From assembly GCA_001579985.1 (NCBI GenBank), contig LRSR01006895.1, forward strand, positions 1-40,354: 40,354 nt of DNA, written 5' to 3'. This stretch comes from Hypsibius dujardini (Eukaryota > Tardigrada > Eutardigrada > Parachela > Hypsibiidae). The position numbers were made by a program, and so were the translations under genes. Shown one piece after another: positions 11,259-22,382 of this stretch. The notes beneath the pieces were generated by a model. The model was given only the letters and a program-made list of their open reading frames with translations, had not been told where the DNA came from and searched no databases. Position 1 is the first letter of the stretch, and every line of letters begins with the position of its first letter.

Positions 11259-11968
11259 GGGCAGTAATGGAGATTTTCCCTCCCGATTGAGGTGATGTTT
11301 TTTAGTTTATTAGTTTAGTTTATTTTTTCGAGCTGCTCCGGTTGATCGAAACATTTCTGATTTTTTTAAATATTTCTCAAGGAGTCTAGTTAGTTTAAAA
11401 AATACGTGTACGCTCAAAAAAACGTGCGTTATTTAAAAAAATCAGAAATGTTTCGACCAACCGGAGCAGCTCGAAAAAATAAACTAAAAGTTAGTAGTAA
11501 AGTAGAAAATAAGAACCGAGAGATCCGAAAAATGTAAGCAAACAACGCTGCAGGCTGCAGCCTGCACTCGGCCCTGCAGCCATCAGAAGCGTAAGGCTAA
11601 ACTACGGTCATTTGCACTCCTCCTTTCATTTATTTATTTGCGGTGTTATGTTAAGTTTGAAAATTTGCGTTTTATTTTTCAAATGTTGTTGAAGGCTTGT
11701 AAGAAGTTTAAAAAATACGTGTACGCTCAGCAAAATATTTTTTGGCATAAAAAAAACTTAAAGTTCGGAAAATCAATTAAAAAATCAATCAATCAAGCGT
11801 TGCTTCATAGCAACAATTGGCACGGGAAGTCTTTTTCTTCTTTATTTTTTTCTGAAACCGCTTATGTAATTTCCACGCGGAGACCCTAATTTAAAATCAT
11901 AAAAAATAGACAAGTACTTGTAAAAAAAACACCACCTCGATCGGGATGGAAAATCTCCATTACTGCCC
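11259..11968. mobile_element. 710-bp non-autonomous element with terminal inverted repeats
   Basis: The left end begins GGGCAGTAATGGAGATTTTC and continues CCTCCCGATTGAGGTGATG. The reverse complement of 11920-11968 gives the same start followed by CATCCCGATCGAGGTGGTG. The terminal inverted repeats are thus about 45 bases with few mismatches. No transposase frame fits inside, so it is a MITE-like element. I could not see a clear target-site duplication next to it. A second palindrome (11317-11485) is nested inside, and GTTTAAAAAATACGTGTACG occurs twice (about 11394 and 11704). Confidence 0.75.
11317..11485. repeat. Nested inverted repeat, 56-bp arms
   Basis: The arms 11317-11372 and 11430-11485 are reverse complements with very few differences; both contain TTTTTTCGAGCTGCTCCGGT. 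A 57-base spacer separates them. The repeat lies wholly within the 11259-11968 element. Confidence 0.85.
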
Positions 11969-11989
11969 TAGTTAGTATAGATGGATCAG

Positions 11990-12021
11990 TCCTTAATACA
12001 AATAATTAATTGTATTAAGGA
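11990..12021. repeat. Short palindrome
   Basis: TCCTTAATACAA and TTGTATTAAGGA face each other across about 8 bases, giving a 12-bp stem. It begins 22 bases outside the right end of the TIR element. Confidence 0.75.
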
Positions 12022-12042
12022 TGGCATCAAATGTCAAATGTC

Positions 12043-12068
12043 AAAATCAAATCAAATCAAATCAAATC
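12043..12068. repeat. (AAATC)n tandem repeat
   Basis: About five tandem AAATC units, preceded by a duplicated AAATGTC. It is a simple repeat just after the palindrome at 11990-12021. Confidence 0.8.
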
Positions 12069-13866
12069 GGATGCGCTTCTGATTTAAGTTAGCAATATGC
12101 ATTACAGAGAAAAAGAGGAAGAACCGTAAAAAAATTAATTTGGGAAGGGATGAACCTGGGTCGCTGAGCTTCTTACTTTTTCACGAATCCTTTACGTAGG
12201 GGAGTGCTGGAGCTTTTCTATTAAGAAAAAGCTCTCTTCGCATAGAAGCACAGCTGATTGCCTTCCCGGGAGATATTTACAGACTCTCCGTTCCAAAACC
12301 AAACAAAAATTTCTTCCAAATTTCTCTCGGCCCGGTTTACTGTCAAATCTTTTTTGCTCAGTCACTAATCTACTGACACGGGGTCGGAACGGAAGAGCTC
12401 ACGCCAATCCGTCTGAATTTTTTTACCAATAGCATATAAATTATTTAGATTTTTGAAACAAAATTCATCTGCCAGCGAGCTCTAATCGTGGGGGAAAAAA
12501 ATCCAGGAGCACACTGCTGTCTTGTCTAGCAGACGTCAACGGTTGATTGTTTGATTTTTGGTAGTTTATTTACGATCCTATTTGATTTAATTTACTACAC
12601 TTACAGACGAAACTGATCGGCGTGAGCGCTTCTGTTCCGACTCCTTGTCGGTGAGTGCTCAAAGGATAGATAATTCAGTTCTTTAATTGCAGGAAAATGG
12701 AAGCCGTATATTTTCGGTGTATTTCTACATTATTCAGAGTCTGAATAATATGGACGGGAAACTGGATCTCAGTCTACGGTAACTGACTTTGACACACTAC
12801 TCATCAAACTGGGGCATAGTAACAGCCATATTGGGCTATATGATACTAGGGTGGTTCAATTCTACTCCTACCCAATGTAGCACTGCCCGGTTTTCATCCC
12901 CGTTAGCTGATTTAAACCGAGCATTGTTAACTCAGTCTGTGTGTGTTAAACAGGTGAAACGTCTTAACCCAGTTAGCGCGAGGATATTGCCACATGTGCA
13001 TATCGAAGGGCTGTGAAAATTTTTAAAACAAACGTTTTGCGCACTACCAAACCGCCCGAATAAACAGCAACTCGTCCTGTATCGTAGGACTCGGTCTTGA
13101 CAAAGACTTTCGACACCATTTATTTTAGAGTCGATAGAAGAACAAACAATTTCACGGTCAGGAGGGCATGGCTTTGTGTATTATCGTAAACGGAACTAAA
13201 AGAAAACGGAAATAACGTATTAAGAACGTAAAGTTTTCTATAACATGGCCATAGCTCCTATTCCTAGTTTTGAAACAATCTGCCGCTCATGCCAAGCGAC
13301 TCAAAGTTAACTTTTAGAGAGATGACACACTCTCTAGAAAAGAATCTGAGTCTTGCAAATGACCAGACATATGACGACATAATGGGTGATGATCGCTAAT
13401 AAGCTGGACTGTTGGTACCCCTATGTAACTCGCAAATTGTTCCGTATCTCACATGTCGAAGTGTGAAATCATCGAAAATTCTTCTACACATGACAAACAT
13501 ACAGAACAAATAATTCCTCACATGTGATTTCGAACACACAACCGGCCCTCAATTCGTGAATGAAGCCGCGATATTGCCTGAACCTCGTCATGCGGCAGTG
13601 ACAAATAAAGCAGTGTAACAAATACAGAGTGTCAGAACAACGATATTATCGTTCCCTTATCACTCCTAAATATCTCGTACATCAGAACGCGGCAAATTCT
13701 ATATGTGTTATAGCTAGCCAAACATATAGTTATAGACAAATACAATGGTTCCGTATTACACCTGGTTTCTCCAATATAATACTCAAGCCGCCCTGCAATC
13801 CACGTTTCATGCAGTTTTGAAGATTTCGCGTGCTTCAACCGTAGCTTCATCCTAATTTCTCCTCAA

Positions 13867-15498
13867 ATGGCCTTTTTACAGAAAAATAGTCTCTCAACAA
13901 GGCTCGTTAGCCTTTTTCTGCTCATAGCCGCGAGCCAGCAAGCTCACGCCGAGCCACATCTGAGATGTTTCACCTACGAGTTTCCGTTGCTCTCTGGGAA
14001 TGAAGGCTTGGTCGACACCAAATGCTTAAAGTACGGCACGACCACAAGCTACTTACTCCCCGGCCAATTCGATGTCTCCTTGCTTCACGCTCAAATCACC
14101 AGCTTCACTCTCAACTCCGCCGTGCTGAGCGCTGACTATGCGCCCCTTCCCTTAAGGTCCAGACTGCTGTCGGTGGCCATCACCGAGGCGAATCTCGCCG
14201 CTGCAGACATTCGATTCCCCTTCAACGGATTCCTCGTCAACAACAAACGCCATCTTGAGGAGGTCCTCTTCGACAACGTCAAACTGCTGGAACTGAAACG
14301 GGAAGACTTCAGCGGCTTCAATCAACTCCGCATTGCCCAATTCAACAGGTGCCAAATCGGATCAGTTAACGTCGCTGTGTTCGAAGACCTCATGGCGGTA
14401 CCCAACGGCAGTCCTGCGTCTGGATCCCAGCCTCAGCTGCAGAACATCGTGATAAATAACAATGAAGTGCTGAAGGAGTTGGACTGGAGCTTCCTCAAGC
14501 CCTTAGCGGAAACAATTAAGGTACCGTGGGCCATCATGGGTGTTGTGTAACTGCACAACATCCAGATGACCCTCTTGTGATCACAGATAAACGTAAACTA
14601 CCTTCATCTGTCAGGGCTATCATATTTCGGGGAAATTGAATGTCATGGTACTGGATGTGCGGAAAAGGAATTGTGAAGCACTGAGAGTGAAACAAAGAAA
14701 TGTAAAACACCAATTCCATAGCGAAATAACCCCCCCCCCGCCCCGCCCCCGCTCGACGTGCCAGAGGCCACGTCAACAGAAAAATCCCTGACCTCAAAAT
14801 ACGCGTGTACGATGGCCCTGTCGGGTCTGTGGAGACTTGTAAAAATGTTTTTAATACAAGATTGTTCCAGACAATCGAGCTTCAAAACAACGGAATCTCA
14901 GCCATTACCCGATCTGCCCCATTTAACATTCGTGTGGGCCAGCAAAACGGTGATGGCAGGACGATCTGGAAGACATCAATCAACCTGCAAAACAACCGGA
15001 TGCAGACCGTGCCTTCGGCCATCTACGAGTCACTCTACAACGTGACACGCAACTCCAACATTGCCATCGCCCTTTCCAGTGACGTCTCGCCGTTCTGCGG
15101 CGACCGCGGTGATTGCGGCTGCTGCGAGTTGAGTCACCTTGCCCGTTGGACGGAGGACAAAGAACAGCCGTCGGCCGTGACGACGATAAAGTGCGGCAAA
15201 CGTGATGCCGGCAGTAGTATGACGACCTTCAAACAAAAGAACTTTTACAATCACTGTAAGAGTCATGTCGTATAACAAACATTTACCGCCATGGTTGAGT
15301 GTGATGTGCTATGGTCCATGCAATCTTACTCTTGAACACAAGTACATATTTGCCCACACTGTTGTCTAATGGAGTTTTGTTTCCCTTTATTCTACAGGTG
15401 AAGACCTGCGACCGAAGAGCACGGCGTCGTTGTTGACGTCCAGTTCAGCGGCTATTCTTTTGTTGGCTGGAACAATGGCGACTGTTCTCCGGAAATAG
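13867..15498 (+). CDS. Secreted, probably GPI-anchored leucine-rich-repeat-like protein
   Basis: ATG at 13867 opens a clear signal peptide (hydrophobic VSLFLLIAASQQAHA, about residues 12-28). Exon 1 has leucine-rich repeats with spaced L/I and Asn, e.g. HLEEVLFDNVKLLELKRED and LQNIVINNNEVLKELDWSFL. Exon 2 (about 14780-15255) continues with IELQNNGISAI and INLQNNRMQTVPSAIYESL, then a cysteine cluster (CGDRGDCGCCELSHLARW) like an LRR C-terminal cap. Exon 3 is 15398-15498, joined in phase 1 (GTAAGA donor, CTACAG acceptor). It ends in a small-residue/hydrophobic tail (SSSAAILLLAGTMATVL) before TAG, typical of a GPI signal or a terminal membrane anchor. The exon 1/2 join is unclear. Donor 14520 (GTACCG, phase 0) does not match the acceptor at 14780; donor 14546 (GTAACT, phase 2) does, so the product would be about 419 residues. 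A missed micro-exon is possible. It probably acts in adhesion or recognition at the cell surface. Confidence 0.7.
14730..14750 (+). repeat. C-rich tract just before an exon
   Basis: A C10 run followed by GCCCCGCCCCC, only about 30 bases upstream of the proposed splice acceptor of LRR exon 2. It may serve as part of a polypyrimidine tract, and is also a spot where sequencing errors are likely. Confidence 0.7.
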
Positions 15499-17490
15499 CC
15501 AGACAATTCGGTTTGCTTAAAATTGAACCTCAGTGACAGTGCCTTGAAAAACCGTATTCAGATTTCCATGAAACTTAATGCGCTTCGTTGTTCCGGGATT
15601 TTATCAGTTTAAAACCTCATATCGAAACGAGACAGCCCCAAAACTTATTTTGTCGAACTAAGCTTTACCCGAGGAAACGTTTTGCTCCCGTGGCACCACC
15701 GACTGAAGGATTCAACCATTAATAATTTCATCCGTTATATAAATGTACCCGTAGGTCGATCGACAGATGTCATAACGGAGTGTGAACTCTTAAGAAGACC
15801 AACTGGCAACCAAACAGTCTGTAGAATCGAATCATGGTAGAAGTCCGCCAGGATGAATTTAAGGATATTAGTAGCAATAAAGGGTCACACAAAAGGTGTT
15901 TTACTCACTACGTTAGTTATAGTAGTTCGGAGGGTGGTCTTCGTTTTTTACTCTATTTTTGAGGAACTGTAAATTGGTCAATGCGAAATGGTTCCGAACT
16001 ACTGACGTTCTGATCATAGCGCAGCATTTTTAAGACCTATCTAAGCGGTGAAGTTAAAAACTGATACCACTGCTACAGACAGAATTCATTTCTAGTGAAA
16101 TTTTCAAGTCGGAAACGGGCCACTACGTTTACCGCATTGTATAATCTATTGATTGCTTGATCTAAAGCTTCTGCTTTTTATTTTGGTTAACTGTTAATTG
16201 ATTGACCTTGTTTGATTTGATTGATTTATGGATTGTGACTGGAACGCAGAGCTGCACCGCAGGCTGCTTTCAATGAAACCTTCTACGAACGAAATCTTGA
16301 AAAATAAGCAAAAGAAACGCTAATCAAGCACACAACAAACGATACTCGATAAATTACTTACACTGGAGTTTTTCTTTCAGTTCTTTATCGGCATCCTAAT
16401 TTCCTCTCCGACTTTGTAAGAACCGGAGTATTTGGTGATAAATCAATCAAGAAAATTCGATGGATTGATGCCATACATCTTTGTTAGGAAAAAAGAAATA
16501 AATTACATACTAGAAAAAGCCACACAACAATCAAGATGATGGTGTTAATCAACAATTAACCGAACACAATGACAAAATGTTTGTAATCGAGCAATCAATC
16601 AGCAGTGCAGCCAATGAAATGACTTCTATTATTCAACAATTCTTTCCAGTCACATTCAAGCAATCAACTAATCGATCAATCAAACAATGAATTGATTCCA
16701 GCCAGCAGCAAATGTTGTGGCCTTGTGGGGCTGTTTCCAACTTTGAAATTCACCAAAAATAAATTCGCCTATGACTATGAAATATTTATTTTTATTCACC
16801 AATTAAATAGGTCTAATTAAAAAAAACATGTCCAAGTGATTCTAAATTAGGCCTCCAGGCAGTCTGGAGGGGTTTACTTGGTGACCCCCCCCCCCGGACT
16901 GCTGGACCCAGAACCGTCACAAATGATGGCATCCAAACTCTCCGTTTGTCTGTTCCGAATGAGCCACCGCCGGAAAGCAGCCATTTTGCAGCAGCTGCAG
17001 TCCCTTGTTGGGATTAGCAGTTGTATTGAATTTCGATCGTGCCCCATTACGGAGAATACTATTTTAGTGCTCACCATTTTATTTGCCAAATAGACGGAAG
17101 ACTGACACCCACTTGGTAGCGTCTTTCCTAGAAAAATACACAGGAACCGATAAGGCTCATTGGATGGTGGCATAGAGCAGTCTAGAAGGTTACGGAAGAA
17201 TTATGTAACAAGAGGGCAATCACGTTAATTGCTCTAAAGGATCAGAAAACAGCGTTCTCAAATGTTGCAACATTCGATATTGAACACCAGCTGATTCGCA
17301 CCGCATTGGCGGGCCTGGGTAACAGAGCTTACTATATGTCAATTCGTCAATCATCATAAGAGGTGTTGAATGCGGCTTGCCAAGTCGGACATAGTACACA
17401 TGAACACCCAACCGAACTTTAGAACGAAACCGGGGAACTGAGATTACTAACGAGCTGAACGCGCAGCGTTACAGTACCAAAACTAACGAT
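15499..17490. other. Intergenic, ATCAATC-rich in part
   Basis: No gene seen. About 16140-16700 is crowded with ATCAATC / GATTGATT words on both strands, suggesting an old AT-rich repeat. A C11 run lies at 16885-16895. The 3' UTRs of the LRR-like gene (+) and of receptor A (-) should converge in this region. Confidence 0.4.
15876..15881 (+). terminator. Candidate polyadenylation signal AATAAA
   Basis: AATAAA lies about 380 bases past the TAG at 15498, in the right orientation for the LRR-like gene. It is only a hexamer match. Confidence 0.3.
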
Positions 17491-19137
17491 TTAAATAGTG
17501 TGGTTCCACAGAAGGCCACAAGGATGGCCACAGACGGGCACATGTGACTGGCTTGGTTTCAGGCCAAATTGGTACACAAATACACAGAAGGATAGCGTGA
17601 ATGTCAGTATCTGAAAGAACAAACATTGCAGGCCTGTATTTGGGAATAAGTATGAGCATGAGTAAGTAGACTTACGCTAGCGAGGGATAGTCTTGTGAAG
17701 TGAATCACTCCTGCCCCTCGAACCACTGCGGCTCCTGGTTCAGTTGAGGCCAGGATGCTGTCTAGTGTTCCGTGAATTGCGCTGTCCTATTTTTATACCA
17801 TAAGTTATATCATCTTATACAGTAGCTCGATTATGTATATCAGATCCCCACCGGCAGTTGTGATAGATAACCTTACCAATGATTCAGTAGGAAATCGTGT
17901 CCAAAGAGAAAATGATAGCCGGTACGTTTCCCAATTAGTCGATTCTGCCTAGTACCGAAGCAAACAAATGTGAATGATACTCAACTGTGCTCCAGACCAA
18001 GACCATTGCCCTTTCCCTTCCGAGGGGAAGAAGCAGTTACTTTTTAAAACACCTTAAACTTACCTCCTCGTGGAGGCTGGCGAGCGGTAGGGGAAGCACG
18101 GTCGAATAACCAATGTAGACAACGATGGACATAAAGGCGAATGCCCACTCCGCCGGCTCTGCTGTGGTAGCATCAACGGCAATTCTAGCGTACGCCACCA
18201 AACCCATTACACAAATCTGATCCAACAAATGACTCGTCAGAAAAATACTGCCAAAAACATCTTCAAAATCTCTACACAAATTGCGGAGAGCTGCTTGATT
18301 ATGTCGGACACATGAGAGCCTGGCGTTCACAATACTCCGTAAAGTATCCCTTGTGACTGGCGTCCCATCGACAGGGCACTCGTCTGCTGCTATATTTCTA
18401 AGGTTACCAATTTCGGCGTTAGTTTGCGCAAAGAAAAAACGCAAGGCCATAGCGAGAACAACTCCGAGGATGATAACTTGTTGGGACAAGCAAAAGATGC
18501 TAATTTCAAAGTAATAAAAGATATACTTCACAGTGAGGGAAATAAGATCTTGGCGTGTATTGTTATGATGTGCGATCTGAAGGGTAAAATTACCCGGGGC
18601 ACCATCACTCCTGGTAAGGTTATTAAGAAGAAGACGGAGTTGGCGCACAAAGTGCCAACAAAAGAAAATGAAGACGGTAGCTACACCAAACGCCGAGGCC
18701 AATTTTTTCCATCTGTAAAGGTCACCGTGGGGGGAGACCGATTTCGCGAAGTTATGGATGACATAACACAGCGATCGGTACGCTCTGGCCCCCGACAGAA
18801 ACTGCAGCAGAACCAAGAAGGACCGAAAAAACTGGGCGAAATAAGGAGCCCAACTTAATGTGTAAAGCAGGACATTGCCGCCGGTATCTGAGGTGGAGTG
18901 CTTTATCTCGTCGATGGTCCGCAGAAATAACACGACCAAGTATGCACACCCGCCCGTTAAATGAATGCCGCAAATGATTTGAGCAGTTCTTCGGACAAAC
19001 GGTCTGTCATTTTCCGACGTTAGAAAGCCAAATATTAGCAGTAAAATGTGGGGAAATGAGGTGAGGGACAATGACTCGTTATCATCAACGGCTGAGCTGG
19101 ATCGTGATGGTGCTGATGAGGGGAGACGTTTCGCCAT
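17491..19137 (-). CDS. Gustatory-receptor-family 7TM chemoreceptor A
   Basis: Four exons on -, all phase 0: 19137-18064, 17948-17877, 17786-17676, 17610-17491, with standard GTAAG donors. They total 1377 nt (458 residues). Exon 1 has six hydrophobic segments, including GIHLTGGCAYLVVLFL and QVIILGVVLAMALRFFFA. The later exons give TM7: GVIHFTRLSLAS, then SFCVFVYQF, which fits the GR-family signature TYhhhhhQF (S/F for T/Y). Three phase-0 introns near the C-terminus are also typical of GR genes. The family forms ligand-gated cation channels in sensory membranes with a cytosolic N-terminus and an extracellular C-terminus. The tail CGHPCGLLWNHT carries a sequon, which fits that topology. Its closest relative is receptor B, with the same exon lengths; exon 2 matches at 18 of 24 residues and exon 3 at 26 of 37. 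The ligand is unknown. Start chosen at the first Met, about 50 bases from an inverted-repeat element. Confidence 0.85.
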
Positions 19138-19185
19138 AGTTGAAGCGCAAGATCAATGACCTCCTTTCATTCACCACTCACGTAG

Positions 19186-19969
19186 CAGTTTGAAAAAGGT
19201 GGATACTGGTGAGTGGGAATGGAAGGGCGTTGTTGGGTTTGTGGGTGGGTGCTATAGTGAGCCTGTATGTAAGTGGTTATGGGTGGATATGTGGGATATT
19301 GCCATCCAGTAGTATTTATTGGCCCCGTGAGCGCAAGTGAATTCCGTGGGCGGACCGATCTTATCCTGATAATTTGCACCCGGATATTTCCTACCTCTTA
19401 GTTTGTACCCAGATATATCGTAACCGCAGACATTTCGTAGCAGTAGACGTCTCGTACCAAGACAATTCGGTTTCGGACATTAGGTTCAGAGACGTAACTG
19501 GTATGCGATAATGACTGGTACTACGCCTGCCAAAAACGGTGCTCGCGCCAACCTCGTGCACTGAACTCTCCCATTACTGACAGCATTGTTTAAAAATTAT
19601 TGCTTCCAATATTTTAATCACCTTCGTACCCGCGGCCGAGCGAAACGAGGCTAGGGACTTCGTATACGAAGCGCACGAGAAAAGCTGTGCCTAGTGATAA
19701 GTTGCCAGCCAACGATTTAGTCAATTGAATAAGCTTGAACACCGTCACACTTCTTAAACACTATGTAAATTTGGAGTCAACAAACCTTAAAACATTAGAA
19801 ATATTTGGGATATAAGCGCTGTTGTTGTTAATGCATCACTCATTCAATCACAATCACCACAAACGGACTCGCCCAAGAACCCACCGCTCCCACCCACTAA
19901 TCCACCAGCGACCNNNNNNNNNTCACGCCCTCCCAATCCCATCCACCAGTACCCACCTTTTTCAAACTG
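19186..19969. mobile_element. Inverted-repeat element next to receptor A, spanning an N gap
   Basis: CAGTTTGAAAAAGGTGGATA at 19186 matches the reverse complement of 19950-19969 (CAGTTTGAAAAAGGTGGGTA). The similarity runs on through (T)ACTGGTG and GGGCG and a GTGGGTGGG-rich stretch, roughly 100 bases per arm. The interior (about 19290-19850) has no coding frame. The left arm starts 49 bases upstream of the receptor A start codon, so the element occupies that gene's promoter or 5' UTR. Confidence 0.7.
19914..19922. other. Assembly gap (9 N)
   Basis: Nine undetermined bases in the right arm of the 19186-19969 inverted repeat, between GCGACC and TCACGCCC. The short run may not reflect the true gap length. 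Confidence 1.
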
Positions 19970-20717
19970 TCCACTCAATGACATAAATGGTTGTCACCGA
20001 CGCACTCGGTCTCCTGCCGCAGACGCCGAAGCAGCTTGAGCGGAGTACTTAAGGAATTAGTCCGATTTATGATGGGCAGCTGTGCGCAAACGTTTTTTCC
20101 GGACCATTCGTCAAGCCTATGTTGGAGCCCGCCTAGTTCTTGTTCCACACAATTGCGCTGCGTTTTGACAACTTTTCAAAAAATGCCCATGAATATTTAA
20201 TGAGACGAAGACATGACATGACAAATGATACAAACGTTGGCCGACTGTGATTGATGTCTGCAATGTTTTAGGCGAGCCCAATAAAAATGGGTGTGGTATG
20301 AATGATCTCTCGGTAAAACGTTGGGGAAATACCTTGGCCGGAGCTATATGTTGTTTGTTGAGCACGATATGTTTACTCGAAGCACACGTGGCAAGCTCCT
20401 GGAGACCTCAGCCCATCACACCTAATCCCGTGTGTGGATTAAAGCGATTACTCTTTTTCTACTTTGTCGTCCAAGGGAGTGCTCAACTACGCTTATACCC
20501 ACAGTTATGGTATCATGACTGATTCACAATACGACTGACGGAGGAGACACTATCAGAGCATAACGAGGGGATGTAAAAGGGCAGCTGCCCCTACTAAATT
20601 AACTGAATGGTTGGGGGATGCACTTGTAATTTTTATTACATTTTTGGAGTGGCAGCAAGTCATTATTTTCACCACCAAATCGCCCCCCCCCCCCATGAAA
20701 AGTCAGTAATATATGAT

Positions 20718-21360
20718 TTTAGGGACAGTATTCAGATTTTGTTAATTTTTAACATTTCTAACCCAAAATAACGTTGTGAATCGATTGGCATCAGCCGAAT
20801 TTTGATCAAAGGTCAGGGGGCGGAGCTAGAACGTTTTGACTGTTCAATTGCCCTCCTCAGTATGTCGATTGACTGCTTGATTGATTCACTGGGTAGCGGT
20901 ATCAGCGCAGCCATTCTCTTATGGCCTTAAACCCATGAGTGATGGGTCACCGCGCGAGGACTCGCTAGCTTCGCCCGCTCACCCACGCTCGGCGCCCCAT
21001 CACTCATGGGAATCTGAATCAGTGTTGTCATTCAAAACCCATCGCCAGTGGTGATTGATTAACTGTCTAAATACTTCAAACCCTCTTAGCTCCGCCCCCT
21101 AATTTCGGATCAAAATTCAGCTGATGTCAATCGACTCAGAACAATTATTTGGGTTAGGAACAGTCAAAATTATTAAAATCTGAATACTGTCGCTAAAGTA
21201 GGATGTAACCGGGCAAACGACCAAACAGCGCTGTAACTCCGCCCCCTGATCTCCGATCGGAATTCAGCTAATGCCAATCAATTCAAAATAATGTTTTAAG
21301 TCAGAAATGGTCAACAATTTTAAAATCTGAATACCGTCCCTAAACTAGGACGCAACCGAG
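20718..21360. mobile_element. MITE-like cluster: a long inverted repeat plus a third unit
   Basis: The arm 20718-20828 (AGGGACAGTATTCAGATTTT ... GGGGGCGGAGCTA) is matched by the reverse complement of about 21087-21203 along its length. A third copy, in the same direction as the right arm, occupies about 21234-21360 (CTCCGCCCCCTGATCTCCGA ... CCGTCCCTAAACTAGGA). There is no coding frame. A GC-rich hairpin (20932-21010) lies between the first two arms, and a C12 run (20683-20694) lies just before. Confidence 0.8.
20932..21010. repeat. Perfect 15-bp hairpin with a 49-base loop
   Basis: CCCATGAGTGATGGG (20932-20946) and CCCATCACTCATGGG (20996-21010) are exact reverse complements. The loop is GC-rich. 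It sits at the centre of the MITE-like inverted repeat. Confidence 0.9.
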
Positions 21361-22382
21361 AAGTCCGCTTGACCTCTGGACAACAGCTCAATGTCTGTCA
21401 ATCGTTGGGTCACGGTTTCTACTGCTAAGCCAACTGCCCCTACATCGGACTGAGCACAACAATTATGGTCGCGAATTATACAGGGTCCACCAAGAACATC
21501 TACTTAACTTCGAGTTGCGGTAAAAACCGCGTGTACTCGTTTCAGTTGCATAATTAACAAACATGTGCCAGATAGAGTTAAATTCGTGTTGCAAACCAAC
21601 AGATTATGACAAAGTTTGATGAGGGCTTCTAGGGTTTGCCAAATGTAACACGTCATTTTTTACTGTTGCGCAAATTGATTGTTGATTAAATTGACTTGAC
21701 GTTTTGCCATCTCACAAGCCGAGAACGCAACGCCAACCCACTAAGCAAGCAAAAGCAATGTATATGTAAGAAAAAGAGTTTGCGTTTTTTGGCCAAAACC
21801 GGAAGTAAACGGGAGAGTCGTCGCATCAAGTGAGTCAACATTTTATATGGGAGAACTGCTTGGACGGAAAATATTTGTTTTAAAGGACTAATGATTTCGT
21901 GAAGATGCGAAGACACATAATTTTATTCAGTCCAGTAATATGAAAAAAAGCTGTACTACGCAATTTTTCGTGAAATATATTGGCATTCTATATCCTTGAA
22001 GAGAACGGTCAGGTTATGGCCGAACTTGGTGGGCTCAAGCTCAAAATTATCAATTTTAAAAACACAACGTTGAGGCTAACAGATTTCATTGAACTGTTTA
22101 AAACTCGAATTCGTGTGAAAGTCAACTCACTTAGACATTTGGTTTTGAAAGAATTTAAGGGTCTTGAGCAACAATTAAACTCAGAAACCCATTTGACGTT
22201 GGAGTAAACGTTCATGGTGGACCCAGTATATAACTAAGAAGCAATTGTGGTTTCGTGTACTCTTTGTAGAATCCACTAAATTCGCTTACTTATGTTGAAC
22301 GCAAGGGAATGTTCAAAGCGAAAGTGTGCATGCTAAGTGTCAGATAATAAAACTACTGTATCAATACACTAATACCAGGCAT
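21361..22382. other. Intergenic downstream of receptor B, no gene recognised
   Basis: Short open frames near 21980-22215 on both strands show no domain. The 16-mer GAGAACGCAACGCCAA at 21721-21736 occurs again at 35344-35359. The receptor B 3' UTR should fall at the right edge. Confidence 0.4.

Larger units (their letters stand above)
11969..13866. other. Intergenic, only small repeats seen
   Basis: Apart from a palindrome (11990-12021) and an AAATC tandem (12043-12068) I see no gene or element. The promoter of the LRR-like gene that starts at 13867 would lie at the right edge. Confidence 0.4.

Noticed and set aside
18424-18858. Long + strand open frame antisense to receptor A, with a similar one antisense to receptor B (23789-24034)
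   Set aside because: The two antisense proteins resemble each other (SENNSEDD..LLGQ), but this follows from the conserved sense codons of the receptor exons. No signal peptide, domain or splice context supports a separate gene.
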